Shown here: one piece after another, positions 7,632-16,800 of the stretch
Numbering within the stretch: position 1 is the stretch's first letter
How the letters are laid out: every line of letters begins with the position of its first letter
Assembly (NCBI GenBank): GCA_005502925.1
Contig: SCPD01000007.1
Location: forward strand, 124,001 to 188,000
Length of the DNA: 64,000 bases
Direction: 5' to 3'
Source: Rhizobiales bacterium Y(2018)
GTDB lineage: Bacteria; Pseudomonadota; Alphaproteobacteria; Rhizobiales; Aestuariivirgaceae
Program-made: the position numbers and the translations under genes
The notes under the pieces: generated by a model
The model's input: the letters and a program-made list of their open reading frames with translations, nothing else
The model's database searches: none
What the model was told of the DNA's origin: nothing

Positions 7632-9259
7632 GGCCGCGGCCCGGCAAACAGAGGCCCGTCGGTGTCGATCTGGATCAGAGTGGGCTGCGCGCGCGCGAAA
7701 GACTGGCGTACTTCCTCAGCCACTTCCTCGAGCGACTGAGCCTTGAGCGCCCGGCAGCCAAAACCTTGCGCGATCGTGGTGAAGTCCGGCGTGTACAGAT
7801 CGACGCCCACCGTCGGGATGCTGGCGGCGACCATCGCGTCGCGAATTTCGCCATAAGCGCGGTTGTTCCACAGGATGATCGGCAGGCCCAGACGGTTCTC
7901 GACGGCGGTCGTCAGCTCCTCGATCGAATAGAGGAAGCTGCCATCGCCGACGATCGCCACGACCTGCCTGTCGGGACATCCGATCTTGGCGCCGATCGCC
8001 GCCGGCATGGCGGAGCCGAGCGTGCCATAGCCATTGGGAAACAGCCATCCGCCCGGCCGGCGGGACGGAAAGAAGTGATTGCCGGTATAAGCGAGCTGGG
8101 TCGAGTCGGCACAGATCAGCGCGTCGGCGTCGAGCGTCTGCGCCAGCATGGTGAGCACTTGCTTGTGATGCGTGGACTCCGCCGACCAGCCTTCCGTCAG
8201 CTGAGCCTTCAATCCTCTGACGAAGGCGTGACGTTCGTTCTTAAGTGAGGCAGCGGCGGGCACGATCTCCTCGGCCAGCAAGGCGCGCAGCGCCGCACCC
8301 GCGTCGGAAAGAAGCGCCAGCGCCGGCAGGAAATTCATCGTAAGCTGGCGCGCATCGATATCGATGCGGATCAGTCTCCCACCGATCCGATAAGCCTTGC
8401 CGGTATAAAGCAGATCGGTCTCGCCGAGCTCGGTGCCGACCGCCAGGACGACATCGGCTTTGGCGATGGCCGCCTGCACGGGTGTGAAAGGCAGGCTCGA
8501 GCCCAAGGACAAGGGATGGCTTTCGGCAAGGATGCCTTTGCCGGTATTGGTCGTAACGACCGGAATGGCCAGGCGTTCGGCCAGCGCCAGCACCTCTGAC
8601 GCGGCGCCGCGCGCGCCGCCGCCGGCGATGATCAAGGGCGACTTCGCTTCGGCAAGAAGCGCCACGGCCTTGCGGATGCCATCGGGATCGGGTGCCGGAC
8701 GATGGATTTCGGGCACGTCGGGGCTCGGCCTGTCGGTCGTGGCCGAGAGGAGATCGCGCGGGACTTCGAGGATCGCCGGTCGCGGCCGTCCCACATGCAT
8801 CATCGACATGGCGCGGTGAAACACCTCGGTCACATTCCCGGTATCGAGCAGCGTGTGGGTGAAGGTGGCGATCTGCTCCTGGACCGCCGCTTGCGACTTC
8901 GTCTCGTGCAGCGCGCCCCGGCCGACGCCGAGCTCGGCTCTGAGATTATTGGCGGCGATGACGAACATCGGCATGGAATCGGAATAGGCCTCGGCGATTC
9001 CGGTCGCCGCATTGAGAAGGCCAGGCCCGGTGATCAGCATGCAGCAGGCTGGGCGTCCAGTCGCGAAGGCATAGCCATAGGCCATGAAGGCGGCGCCCTG
9101 CTCATGGCGCGGCGTGACATGGCGGATCCGGCGCTCGGGCAGCGAGCGATAGAAGTCCACCGTGTGGACGCCGGGGATCGAGAAGATGGTGTCGATCCCA
9201 TAGCTTTCCATGAGCCGCAATATGGCGTCGGCGGTGGTGGTGGGCTGAGTGGCGGTCAT
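7628..9259 (-). CDS. Thiamine-pyrophosphate-dependent decarboxylase/acetolactate-synthase family, possible 5-guanidino-2-oxopentanoate decarboxylase
   Basis: A 543-residue three-domain ThDP enzyme. The catalytic glutamate lies in RHEQGAAFMA (about residue 52). A central Rossmann domain follows, then the ThDP/Mg motif from GDGSFLYS to WNN near residues 420-447. Acetolactate synthase usually occurs with a small subunit and is somewhat longer; neither applies here. With an arginase-family ureohydrolase and an aminotransferase in the same operon, a 2-oxo acid decarboxylase of the AruI type (arginine transaminase route) is a reasonable guess, but the substrate is not proved by sequence. It overlaps the M20 gene by ATGA. 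Confidence 0.72.
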   Translation of the reverse strand: MTATQPTTTADAILRLMESYGIDTIFSIPGVHTVDFYRSLPERRIRHVTPRHEQGAAFMAYGYAFATGRPACCMLITGPGLLNAATGIAEAYSDSMPMFVIAANNLRAELGVGRGALHETKSQAAVQEQIATFTHTLLDTGNVTEVFHRAMSMMHVGRPRPAILEVPRDLLSATTDRPSPDVPEIHRPAPDPDGIRKAVALLAEAKSPLIIAGGGARGAASEVLALAERLAIPVVTTNTGKGILAESHPLSLGSSLPFTPVQAAIAKADVVLAVGTELGETDLLYTGKAYRIGGRLIRIDIDARQLTMNFLPALALLSDAGAALRALLAEEIVPAAASLKNERHAFVRGLKAQLTEGWSAESTHHKQVLTMLAQTLDADALICADSTQLAYTGNHFFPSRRPGGWLFPNGYGTLGSAMPAAIGAKIGCPDRQVVAIVGDGSFLYSIEELTTAVENRLGLPIILWNNRAYGEIRDAMVAASIPTVGVDLYTPDFTTIAQGFGCRALKAQSLEEVAEEVRQSFARAQPTLIQIDTDGPLFAGPRP

Positions 9260-10455
9260 GCTGTCACCTTCGCTTGCGTTATCGTGGCCACGGCCCGCGC
9301 GATGGCGCGTGTCGCCGCGATGATGTCGCCTGTGCCGATATGCTCCTCGGGCGTATGCGCCCAGATCTCGTTGCCGGGCCCCAGGCCGATGGTCGGAATG
9401 CCGGCTTCGGTCATGAAGGTGCCATTGACGCCGAAGCGCCAGGCGGCAATGCGTGGCGCGCGGCCAGTCACTTCCTGGACCGCCTGCACCGCTGCCTCGG
9501 CGATCGGGCTCGATTCAGGCGTGAACATGAGCGGGTAGTGGTTGCTGAGCTCGATCGTCCAGCTTTTGCCCTCGCTCTCGCCATAACATTTGACGAGGAG
9601 GCCGCGGATCTCGGCGAGGCAGACATCCGGCCCCTCGCCCCGCACATAACGCCGGTCGACGCGCATGCGCACCAGATCGGGGATGACCGCCGTGCCGTTA
9701 TCGGGCGAGGAATGCAGCCCGGTTATCGCCACGGTGGCGGCGCCGAGCAGCGGATCGTTGCCCAGTGATTGTTCATAGGTCCTGATCGCCGCGATGAACG
9801 GCATTGCTTCATAGATGGCGCTGATGCCGTTGGAAGGTTCGGACGCATGCGCCGTGCGGCCGAAGATCCTGATATCGAACTCGACCTTGCCGCGATGCCC
9901 CAGATAGACATCGCCGCATGTCGCCTCGACCGATATGCCGTAATCTGCGCGCAAGCCCCGTTGCACGACCGATTTGACGCCCTTGGGTGAATCCGTTTCC
10001 TCCTCGACATCGGCGACGAGGATGACGTCCCCGCCCGGCGCGAGACCCGCCTGTTTGAGCGCCGCGACGGCGAAGACCCCGGCGACGACATTGCATTTCA
10101 TGTCGCAGGAGCCACGGCCATAGATCGCCTGCCCCTCTTCTCCCCAGCGTCCGGCATCAACCAGCGCCGCCGAATGAGGATCGACCATGGCGCCCACCGG
10201 CACGTGATCGAGATGGCCGTTCAGCATGACGGATGGGGCATCGCCCGTGCCTGTCAAAATGCCGATGACATTGTCATTGGCGTCGATCTCGACCTTGTCG
10301 AATTCCAGCGCCGTCATGAGATCGGCCACATAACGCGCGACTTCCGCCTCGCCGCCCGTCAGGCTTTCGATGCGCACCACATCCCGGCATGCGGCGATAA
10401 GGCGGTCCTGATCGATCACCGCATCGATGATCTGGCCCTTGGCAACTGCGCCCAC
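9256..10455 (-). CDS. M20 family metallohydrolase (ArgE/DapE type)
   Basis: A 399-residue dizinc hydrolase. The first zinc ligand lies in NGHLDHVP, the bridging aspartate in GRGSCDMK, the catalytic glutamate pair in VEEETDS, and the last histidine in AHTPEEHIG near the C-terminus. A lid/dimerisation domain occupies the middle (HRGKVEFDI, AHASEP). This family deacylates N-acyl amino acids or hydrolyses small peptides. It is translationally coupled to the following decarboxylase (4-nt overlap) and follows a GntR gene by 51 nt. In this operon it may release an amino acid from an N-acylated or carbamoylated intermediate. Confidence 0.82.
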   Translation of the reverse strand: MGAVAKGQIIDAVIDQDRLIAACRDVVRIESLTGGEAEVARYVADLMTALEFDKVEIDANDNVIGILTGTGDAPSVMLNGHLDHVPVGAMVDPHSAALVDAGRWGEEGQAIYGRGSCDMKCNVVAGVFAVAALKQAGLAPGGDVILVADVEEETDSPKGVKSVVQRGLRADYGISVEATCGDVYLGHRGKVEFDIRIFGRTAHASEPSNGISAIYEAMPFIAAIRTYEQSLGNDPLLGAATVAITGLHSSPDNGTAVIPDLVRMRVDRRYVRGEGPDVCLAEIRGLLVKCYGESEGKSWTIELSNHYPLMFTPESSPIAEAAVQAVQEVTGRAPRIAAWRFGVNGTFMTEAGIPTIGLGPGNEIWAHTPEEHIGTGDIIAATRAIARAVATITQAKVTA

Positions 10456-10506
10456 GTGCTTACTCCTCTGAAAATGTCTTGTGATCCGCGCTGGATGCGG
10501 AAAGGC

Positions 10507-11175
10507 TCAAGCGCTCGGTACGAAGGTCTCGAGCGAGGTCATGATATGCGTCGACAAAGCTTGCGCCGCCTTGTCGGGATCACCGCTGACGATCGCCGCG
10601 AGCAGCGGCTCATGTTCCCGGGCCACATCCATGAGATCGGAATAGCCGGCATTGTCGACCGTCAGGGCCAATCGCATGTGATCGAAGAGCAGCCCGGCGA
10701 CGCGGTCGACATAGGGATTTGCCGCCATCTTCCACAGCGCCTCGTGGAAGGCGAGCTCGGCTTCGACGAGCCCCGGCACGTCCTTGGCCTTGGCCCGCGC
10801 CATCATCTCCTTGATCAGCCCTTTCAGGAGATCGATATCCTCGGGCCGGTGCCGGCGGACGACCTCGCGGATGGCCAAAGTCTCCACCGCGACGCGGACC
10901 GCATAAAGCTGGCGCACCTTCTCGGGCGTCATCTGCAGGACGGTGGTGCTGAAATGCGTCCGGCTTTCGAGCAGGCCCGCTTCGGTCAGCCGGTTGACCG
11001 CCTCGCGCACTGGCGCGCGGCTGATGCCGAGCGACTTCGCCAGCGCCGCTTCGACGATGCGCTCCCCTTGCTGGATCTCACCGGAAAGGATGCGGGCGCG
11101 CAGATCGGCATAGACCTGATCGGCCACCGTATTGCGCTGGATGGTGGAGGTATCTTTCTTGGCGGCGCCGGTCAT
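10507..11175 (-). CDS. GntR/FadR-family (FCD domain) transcriptional regulator
   Basis: A 222-residue regulator with an N-terminal winged helix (QVYADLRARILSGEIQQGE, then SLGISRAPVREAVNRLTEAGLL) and an all-alpha FCD ligand-binding domain whose conserved arginine and histidines (RVAVETLA, FHEALWKMAANP) are present. The ATG at 11175 gives a start just before the helix-turn-helix; an earlier in-frame ATG exists at 11250 but would overlap the aminotransferase gene. Lying inside the catabolic operon, it probably responds to an operon substrate. The inverted repeat at 16599-16625 is a candidate target. Confidence 0.85.
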   Translation of the reverse strand: MTGAAKKDTSTIQRNTVADQVYADLRARILSGEIQQGERIVEAALAKSLGISRAPVREAVNRLTEAGLLESRTHFSTTVLQMTPEKVRQLYAVRVAVETLAIREVVRRHRPEDIDLLKGLIKEMMARAKAKDVPGLVEAELAFHEALWKMAANPYVDRVAGLLFDHMRLALTVDNAGYSDLMDVAREHEPLLAAIVSGDPDKAAQALSTHIMTSLETFVPSA

Positions 11176-11215
11176 GGATGGTGATTCCCTGGCCTCACTA
11201 TATACGGTTGCGTCC

Positions 11216-12499
11216 TCAGCTTTGACCGTTTCTGACCGCGGCGGCGGCACGGTCCAGTGCCCCGGCTATCTCGCCGATCTGGGCTTCCGTCAGGATCAGC
11301 GGCGGAAACAGCTTGAGGCTCGGCGGATCGATCTCGGCGACGCTGTGGCAGAACACACCTTCGGCGAAGATCTGGCGATAGAGAGCACGCGCATGCTGGC
11401 TGTTCTGAAGCTCGACGGCGATCGCCATCCCGAAGCCTGAGACGCCCTTCAGCACATCGGCGTTCCGGGTGCAGACCTCCGTGAGGCGCCGGCGCAGATT
11501 TTCGCTGGCCGTTTTCACGCCTGAGAGGAAATCAGGCTGGCTGGCAACGTCGAGCACCTTGGCGGCCACCACGCAGCTGATCTCGTTGCCGCCCAGGCTC
11601 GATATGTAGGAGAAACGGTGCCCGTTCATGCAGGTCTCGTAGATCTCGGACCGCATCAGAAGTGCGCTGGCCGGATAGAGCCCGCCCGACAGACCTTTGC
11701 CGGTCACCATCATGTCGGGCTCGATGTCATATTGCTCGCTGGCCCACAAGGTGCCGGTCCGTCCGAGCCCTGCCCTTGTCTCGTCCATGATGAAGAGGAT
11801 GCCGCGCTCGCGGCAGAGCCGCGTGGCCGCACCGAGAAACTCCTGTGACGCCGGCGCGAAGGTTTCATAGTCCATGGGTTCGACGATGAAGGCCGCGATA
11901 TCGCGGGTGAGCAGCCGGTCGAGCTCGGTCACGTCGCCGTACTTTTCCAGGAAGCCGCAATGCTCGTCAGGCAGGTTGTAGTGATCGATGATGCCTTCCT
12001 CGGGCGAGCCCGTCACGATCGCGGCGAAGCCGGTATGCCCGTGATAGCCGTGGCGATAGGCCAGCATCTTGCGCCGCCCGGTGACGCGGAAGGCGAACAT
12101 GGTCGCCAGATCGACCGACAGCGTCGAGCACAAAGTGATGACGCTGCGCGCCAGATGCGCCTTGGGCGCGAGCTTGGCCAGCCGGTCCTGCAGGGTCAGA
12201 TATTCCGCATTGGGAACCGACCAGAGGCCGGTATCGCGGCCGTCTTCCAAGGCCTTGGTCAGCGCGGCGAGCACTTCTGGATGGCGATGGCCCAGCGAAT
12301 GAACACCACCGCCCGTCCCGCAATCGATGACCCGGCGGCTGCCTTCGATATCCCAGAGATAGGCGCCGTCGCGCTTGCCGATGACGAACTCCGCCCCTTT
12401 CGCCTTCTGCCGCTCGGCATTGGAGCGCCAGGACCGCTGGATGAAGTCGTTGAAGACCGAGGCACTGGTCATCGGCGGGTTTTGGAGATGCATAGTCAT
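11216..12499 (-). CDS. Class III (omega-amino) PLP-dependent aminotransferase
   Basis: A 427-residue fold-type I aminotransferase of the GABA/beta-alanine/acetylornithine group. Asp239 in the IMDETRAGLGRTG block contacts the pyridine nitrogen and Lys268 in VTGKGLSGG should form the Schiff base. The usual N-S-G-T/A-E-A phosphate-loop segment is replaced by CSTLSVDLA around residues 124-132, so substrate specificity may be unusual. The start at 12499 follows GGGAAT; longer frames run into the upstream NTF2-like gene and are not credible. A ureohydrolase in the same operon would yield an omega-amino acid, a logical substrate. Confidence 0.83.
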   Translation of the reverse strand: MTMHLQNPPMTSASVFNDFIQRSWRSNAERQKAKGAEFVIGKRDGAYLWDIEGSRRVIDCGTGGGVHSLGHRHPEVLAALTKALEDGRDTGLWSVPNAEYLTLQDRLAKLAPKAHLARSVITLCSTLSVDLATMFAFRVTGRRKMLAYRHGYHGHTGFAAIVTGSPEEGIIDHYNLPDEHCGFLEKYGDVTELDRLLTRDIAAFIVEPMDYETFAPASQEFLGAATRLCRERGILFIMDETRAGLGRTGTLWASEQYDIEPDMMVTGKGLSGGLYPASALLMRSEIYETCMNGHRFSYISSLGGNEISCVVAAKVLDVASQPDFLSGVKTASENLRRRLTEVCTRNADVLKGVSGFGMAIAVELQNSQHARALYRQIFAEGVFCHSVAEIDPPSLKLFPPLILTEAQIGEIAGALDRAAAAVRNGQS

Positions 12500-12536
12500 T
12501 CGTGGATTCCCAAGTTTCTTATGGTCGTCGCGCGCT

Positions 12537-12908
12537 TCAGGCGACAAGTGTGAAGTGCCAGACCTTGGCGACGATGCGCCATTTGCCTTCGCTGAAGACC
12601 AGCGTGAGCTCATCGGTGAAATGTTTCGGCAGGAAAAGCTCGCGGACACGCACATGCGCGGTGGTCGCGGTCGGCACCTCGATGGCGACGATCTCGTCTT
12701 CACGGCGGTCCCCGCGCGATTTCGGCGATACGCGCTTGCGCACGATGTCGAGATAGGCGGGAACATCCAGAATGATCGGCGTCGCTTCCGTCATCGAGTA
12801 GAGCCGCGCCTCGGGATGGAAGATCTCGGCGAACAGATCGGCGTCGCCTTCATAAAGTGCGTCGAAATATTTCTGGATGAGCTTTCGGATTTCGTCGACC
12901 GGCGCCAT
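12537..12908 (-). CDS. NTF2-like/SnoaL-fold protein
   Basis: A 123-residue single-domain protein with the cone-shaped NTF2-like fold pattern: an opening helix pair (IRKLIQKYFDALYEGDADLFAE), an FHPEARLYS strand, then four beta strands ending in GKWRIVAKVWHF. Such proteins are small isomerases, dehydratases or ligand binders, often without known function. It lies 14 nt after the ureohydrolase and 37 nt before the aminotransferase, so a role in the same pathway is likely, but the reaction cannot be read from the sequence. Confidence 0.72.
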   Translation of the reverse strand: MAPVDEIRKLIQKYFDALYEGDADLFAEIFHPEARLYSMTEATPIILDVPAYLDIVRKRVSPKSRGDRREDEIVAIEVPTATTAHVRVRELFLPKHFTDELTLVFSEGKWRIVAKVWHFTLVA

Positions 12909-12922
12909 GCGCGTCTCCTTGA

Positions 12923-13888
12923 TTAGGCTTGTGATTTTCTGCGCCCGCGCACGACGGCGGCAAGGCAGGTCAATTCGAACATCAGATTGGCGGCATTGAT
13001 GCAGGTGATGCCGGAAGGATCGAGCGACGGCACCACCTCGCAGATGTCCCCGCCGATCACCTCGCGGCCGGTGAGCGCGCGCAGGATCATCTGCGCGTCG
13101 CGCATCATGATCCCGCCCGGCTCCGGCACGCCGGTGCCTGGCGCGTCCTTGGGATCGAGGCCGTCGATGTCGATCGAGATATAGACCGGCTGATCGCCGA
13201 CCACCTTGCCGATCTCCTCGATCACCTTGGCGCGGCCCAGGGTCTCGAACTCGTCCATGGTGATCATGCGGATGCCGGCCTTGTCGCCATAGACGATGTC
13301 GTCATCGCCATAACGGGTACCGCGCAAACCGATCTGGATGATGCGCTTGGGATCGAGAAGCCCCTCCTCGACCGCCCGGCGGACGAAGGTCGCATGGTTG
13401 TATTTCGTGCCCATGAACTCGTCGAACGTATCGGAATGGGAATCGATCTGAATCAGCCCGACCGGCCGTTCGGCAGCAATGGCCCGCAGCACCGGCAGCG
13501 GCACCGTATGATCGCCGCCGATCGATATCGGCGCAGCACCGACGGCATGGATGCGCCGGTAGAAGGCCTCGACGAGCTCGACGCTCCTTTCGACGCTCAA
13601 CGGATGGGTCGGCGCGTCACCGACATCGGCGATATTGCACAGGCGGTAAGGAGCCACACCGGTGGTGGGATTGATCTGCCGGATCAGCCGCGACGCCTCG
13701 CGCACGCCTGACGGCCCCTGTCTCGCGCCGGAGCGATAGGTGGCGCCGAGATCGAGCGGAACGCCGACCAGCGCGATATCGAGCGGTGCGGCGATCTCGC
13801 CGCGCGCGGCGCGCATGAAGGTGGCGATCTCGGCATAACGCGGCGTGACCGCGGAATCGGTTGGATTGAAGTTCCCAGGTGTCGGCAC
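12923..13888 (-). CDS. Ureohydrolase (agmatinase/guanidinobutyrase family)
   Basis: A 321-residue arginase-superfamily enzyme that hydrolyses a guanidino compound to an amine plus urea. All dimanganese (or nickel) ligand motifs are intact: GGDHT (124-128, His127), DSHSD (149-153) and SIDIDGLDP (238-246, Asp240 and Asp242). His165 in the NHATFVRRA segment corresponds to the family's general acid/base histidine. The sequence cannot separate agmatinase, guanidinobutyrase, guanidinopropionase and guanidine hydrolase. The adjacent class III aminotransferase favours a product with a terminal amine (GABA or beta-alanine). It lies 44 nt downstream of the ABC ATPase gene. Confidence 0.86.
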   Translation of the reverse strand: MPTPGNFNPTDSAVTPRYAEIATFMRAARGEIAAPLDIALVGVPLDLGATYRSGARQGPSGVREASRLIRQINPTTGVAPYRLCNIADVGDAPTHPLSVERSVELVEAFYRRIHAVGAAPISIGGDHTVPLPVLRAIAAERPVGLIQIDSHSDTFDEFMGTKYNHATFVRRAVEEGLLDPKRIIQIGLRGTRYGDDDIVYGDKAGIRMITMDEFETLGRAKVIEEIGKVVGDQPVYISIDIDGLDPKDAPGTGVPEPGGIMMRDAQMILRALTGREVIGGDICEVVPSLDPSGITCINAANLMFELTCLAAVVRGRRKSQA

Positions 13889-13932
13889 GATCTCAATTCC
13901 TCGTCATGATGGTCGGTGCATTCGGGCGAGCC

Positions 13933-14688
<756 letters not shown>

Positions 14689-14696
14689 GTGTGCGC

Positions 14697-15581
14697 TCAA
14701 TACATATAGGGGAACAGCTTGCGATGGGCGAAGCGGAAGGCGAAATCCGTCAGCACGCCCAGAATACCCACGCAGACGATGCCGGCGATCACCTGGTCGG
14801 TGAGCAGGAAACGCTGCGCCTGCAGGATGGCGATGCCCATGCCGCGATCGGCGCCGACGAGCTCGGCCACGATCACATAGGTCCAGGCGATGCCGATGGT
14901 GACGCGCAAGGCATCGACGATGGCGGGAATGCAGGCGGGAATGAGGACGCGGAAGAACAGCTGCCGCGAGTTGGCGCCCAGCGTATAGGCGCTGTTGAGC
15001 ATGTCCTTCGACACCGAGGCCGAAATATCGGCGATCAGCAAGGCGAGCGGAAAGAACGTGCCGATGAAGATGACGGAGATCTTCTGTTCTTCATTGATGC
15101 CGAGCCAGATGATCATCAGCGGCACGAAGGCGCTGGCCGGCAGATAACGCGCTGTGCTGAGCAAGGGCTCGATCAAGGCGCGGAACGCCGCGAAATTACC
15201 GACGAGCACGCCGACCGGTATCGCCAGCGCGGCGGCGAGAAAGAACCCGCTCATGACGCGGAAGGTGCTCGCCCAGATATCGATGAGGAAACCTTCTTGC
15301 GTGATCATCGCCACCAGCCGGGAGAGGACGGCGATCGGGCTGGGCAGGAAGAAGGGCTGGATCAGCCCTCCCTCCGTCGCGATCAGCCAGGCGCCGAAGA
15401 ACAGGCCGACGCCTAAGAGCGACAGCGTCCACCGCGAGGCGGTCGTGAGTTCGGCGCGGGGCCTGAAGCAGTCGCCGAGCCTCCGGGCCCAGGATGGCGA
15501 CTGCTTGTCCGCCCCGTCCAGGGCGCCACGTGCCGGCGCCTTGGCGGGAGATTGCGATAGATGAGGAACGAGCCCGGACAT
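14697..15581 (-). CDS. ABC transporter permease, NitT/TauT (SsuC-like) type
   Basis: A 294-residue inner-membrane protein with about six transmembrane segments. The first is around WTLSLLGVGLFFGAWLIA, and the EAA-type coupling loop appears as AYTLGANSRQLFFRVLIPA. Two ATGs (15587 and 15581) follow an AGGA; the second has the better 8-nt spacing. A soluble N-terminal stretch of about 50 residues is longer than usual. It lies 10 nt downstream of the binding-protein gene. Confidence 0.87.
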   Translation of the reverse strand: MSGLVPHLSQSPAKAPARGALDGADKQSPSWARRLGDCFRPRAELTTASRWTLSLLGVGLFFGAWLIATEGGLIQPFFLPSPIAVLSRLVAMITQEGFLIDIWASTFRVMSGFFLAAALAIPVGVLVGNFAAFRALIEPLLSTARYLPASAFVPLMIIWLGINEEQKISVIFIGTFFPLALLIADISASVSKDMLNSAYTLGANSRQLFFRVLIPACIPAIVDALRVTIGIAWTYVIVAELVGADRGMGIAILQAQRFLLTDQVIAGIVCVGILGVLTDFAFRFAHRKLFPYMY

Positions 15582-15591
15582 CGACATGATC

Positions 15592-16572
15592 CTATTCGCC
15601 CGCGAGCTCGGTGCCGGCGCTGACGACCGTGTCGGCGTCGGGCGCTTTCTTGAGGACGCCGATGCGCGCATAGAATTCGCCGGCATTCTTCACCAGTTGC
15701 TTGGCCGGGCTGTCGCCGCCGGTACCGAAGAAGGCGGCATTGTCGGCGCGGTCGAAGAAGCGGACGTCCTTCCAGGTCGCCTCCAGCGCATCGGGCGTCA
15801 TCTTCAGATTGCGCGCGATGATTTCCTTGCCCGCAGCGGGATCGGCCTTGAGAAAGTCGATGCCCTTGTAATAGGCTTTGACGAAGGCCTGGACCTCTTT
15901 CTTGTGGTCCTTGAGATAGTCCGGATGGACGGCGATGGCGTCGACGACCACACCCGGCATGGCGCTCGTATCGATGAGGATGCGCCCGAAATCGGTGGCG
16001 GCGGCCTTGGAAAGCCAGGGCTGCCAGGTCACCGCGGCATCAACACGTCCAGCCACGAAAGCGGCACCCGCATCGCCCGATTTCATGTCGATGGCGTTGA
16101 CATCGGCGAGCTGAAGCCCGGCCTTGTCGAGCGCCTGGGACAGAATGAACTGTGACACCGAACCCTTCTGCACCGCGACGGTACGGCCCTTGAGATCGGC
16201 GAGCTCGGCGATCTCCTTCTTGGCGACGATGCCGTCGCCGCCATGTGACTCATCGAGAGACATGATCACGCTGAGCTTCGCGCCATTGCCGGAAAACAAC
16301 GCGAAATTATCGACCGAGGAAGCGGAAGCCTCGATCTGTCCGCCTTGCATGGCGGCGATCGCATCCGATGACGCCTCGATGATCTTGAGCTCGACGTCGA
16401 CCCCGGCCTCGTCGAAATAGCCCTTCTCCTTGGCGATATAGAGCGCCCCGTAACCGATCCAGGTGGAATGGGCCACGGTGAGCTTGTCCGCCGCCCCACC
16501 GGGGGCGCTCAGCCCCATGAAACTCGCTGAAACCAGGCCGGCCACGGCCAGCGCGCGCAGAAACCCTTGCAT
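15592..16572 (-). CDS. NitT/TauT-family periplasmic substrate-binding protein
   Basis: A 326-residue NMT1/THI5-like binding protein with a Sec signal peptide (about residues 1-28). The mature part begins KLTVAHSTWIGYGALYIAKEKGYF, the standard opening of nitrate, taurine and sulfonate binding proteins. The class covers nitrate, alkanesulfonates, pyrimidine precursors, and in several bacteria guanidine or other cationic amines, so the ligand is open. It is the first gene of the operon running to 6315; GGGAG upstream of the ATG and a probable promoter-operator lie at 16599-16653. Confidence 0.87.
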   Translation of the reverse strand: MQGFLRALAVAGLVSASFMGLSAPGGAADKLTVAHSTWIGYGALYIAKEKGYFDEAGVDVELKIIEASSDAIAAMQGGQIEASASSVDNFALFSGNGAKLSVIMSLDESHGGDGIVAKKEIAELADLKGRTVAVQKGSVSQFILSQALDKAGLQLADVNAIDMKSGDAGAAFVAGRVDAAVTWQPWLSKAAATDFGRILIDTSAMPGVVVDAIAVHPDYLKDHKKEVQAFVKAYYKGIDFLKADPAAGKEIIARNLKMTPDALEATWKDVRFFDRADNAAFFGTGGDSPAKQLVKNAGEFYARIGVLKKAPDADTVVSAGTELAGE

Positions 16573-16598
16573 ATCTTCGCTTCTCCCTGTTCTTTTTT

Positions 16599-16653
16599 GA
16601 CGACTGTCGCCTGTCGACAGTCGTCATAAATCACGGAATCGGCCGATCGTCAA
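16599..16653 (-). promoter_or_regulatory. Candidate promoter with overlapping operator for the NitT/ureohydrolase operon
   Basis: An 11-bp perfect inverted repeat (16599-16609 with 16615-16625) overlaps a second palindrome, CTGTCGACAG (16611-16620). The TGTCGACA core resembles operators of FadR-type GntR regulators. On the minus strand a TTGACG (16648-16653) and TTTATG (16625-16630) are 17 bp apart, which would place the palindromes at the start of transcription. The hairpin has no T tract after it, so it is not a terminator. Either GntR protein of this region could bind it. Confidence 0.5.
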
Positions 16654-16800
16654 CGCCCCGAAACGCGGCGCTGTTGAAAACCCCTCTGATTTGAAGGCTA
16701 AGGATGGCCGCGCGATTAGAGAGGACAGGCGCGATCAAGCGCCTCCCCTGCCCGGACCTCGGACTTTCACATTCCTGATTACGTCACGCCCTGAAGCGGG

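Noticed and set aside
16573-16700. Guanidine riboswitch in the leader of the NitT/ureohydrolase operon
   Set aside because: I looked for paired hairpins with ACGR loops or the conserved ykkC segments and saw none; the palindromes here fit protein operators better. A covariance-model search would settle it.
16727-16744. AGGCGC/GCGCCT hairpin as terminator of the GntR gene at 16801
   Set aside because: There is no T tract on the minus strand and the stem is only 6 bp.
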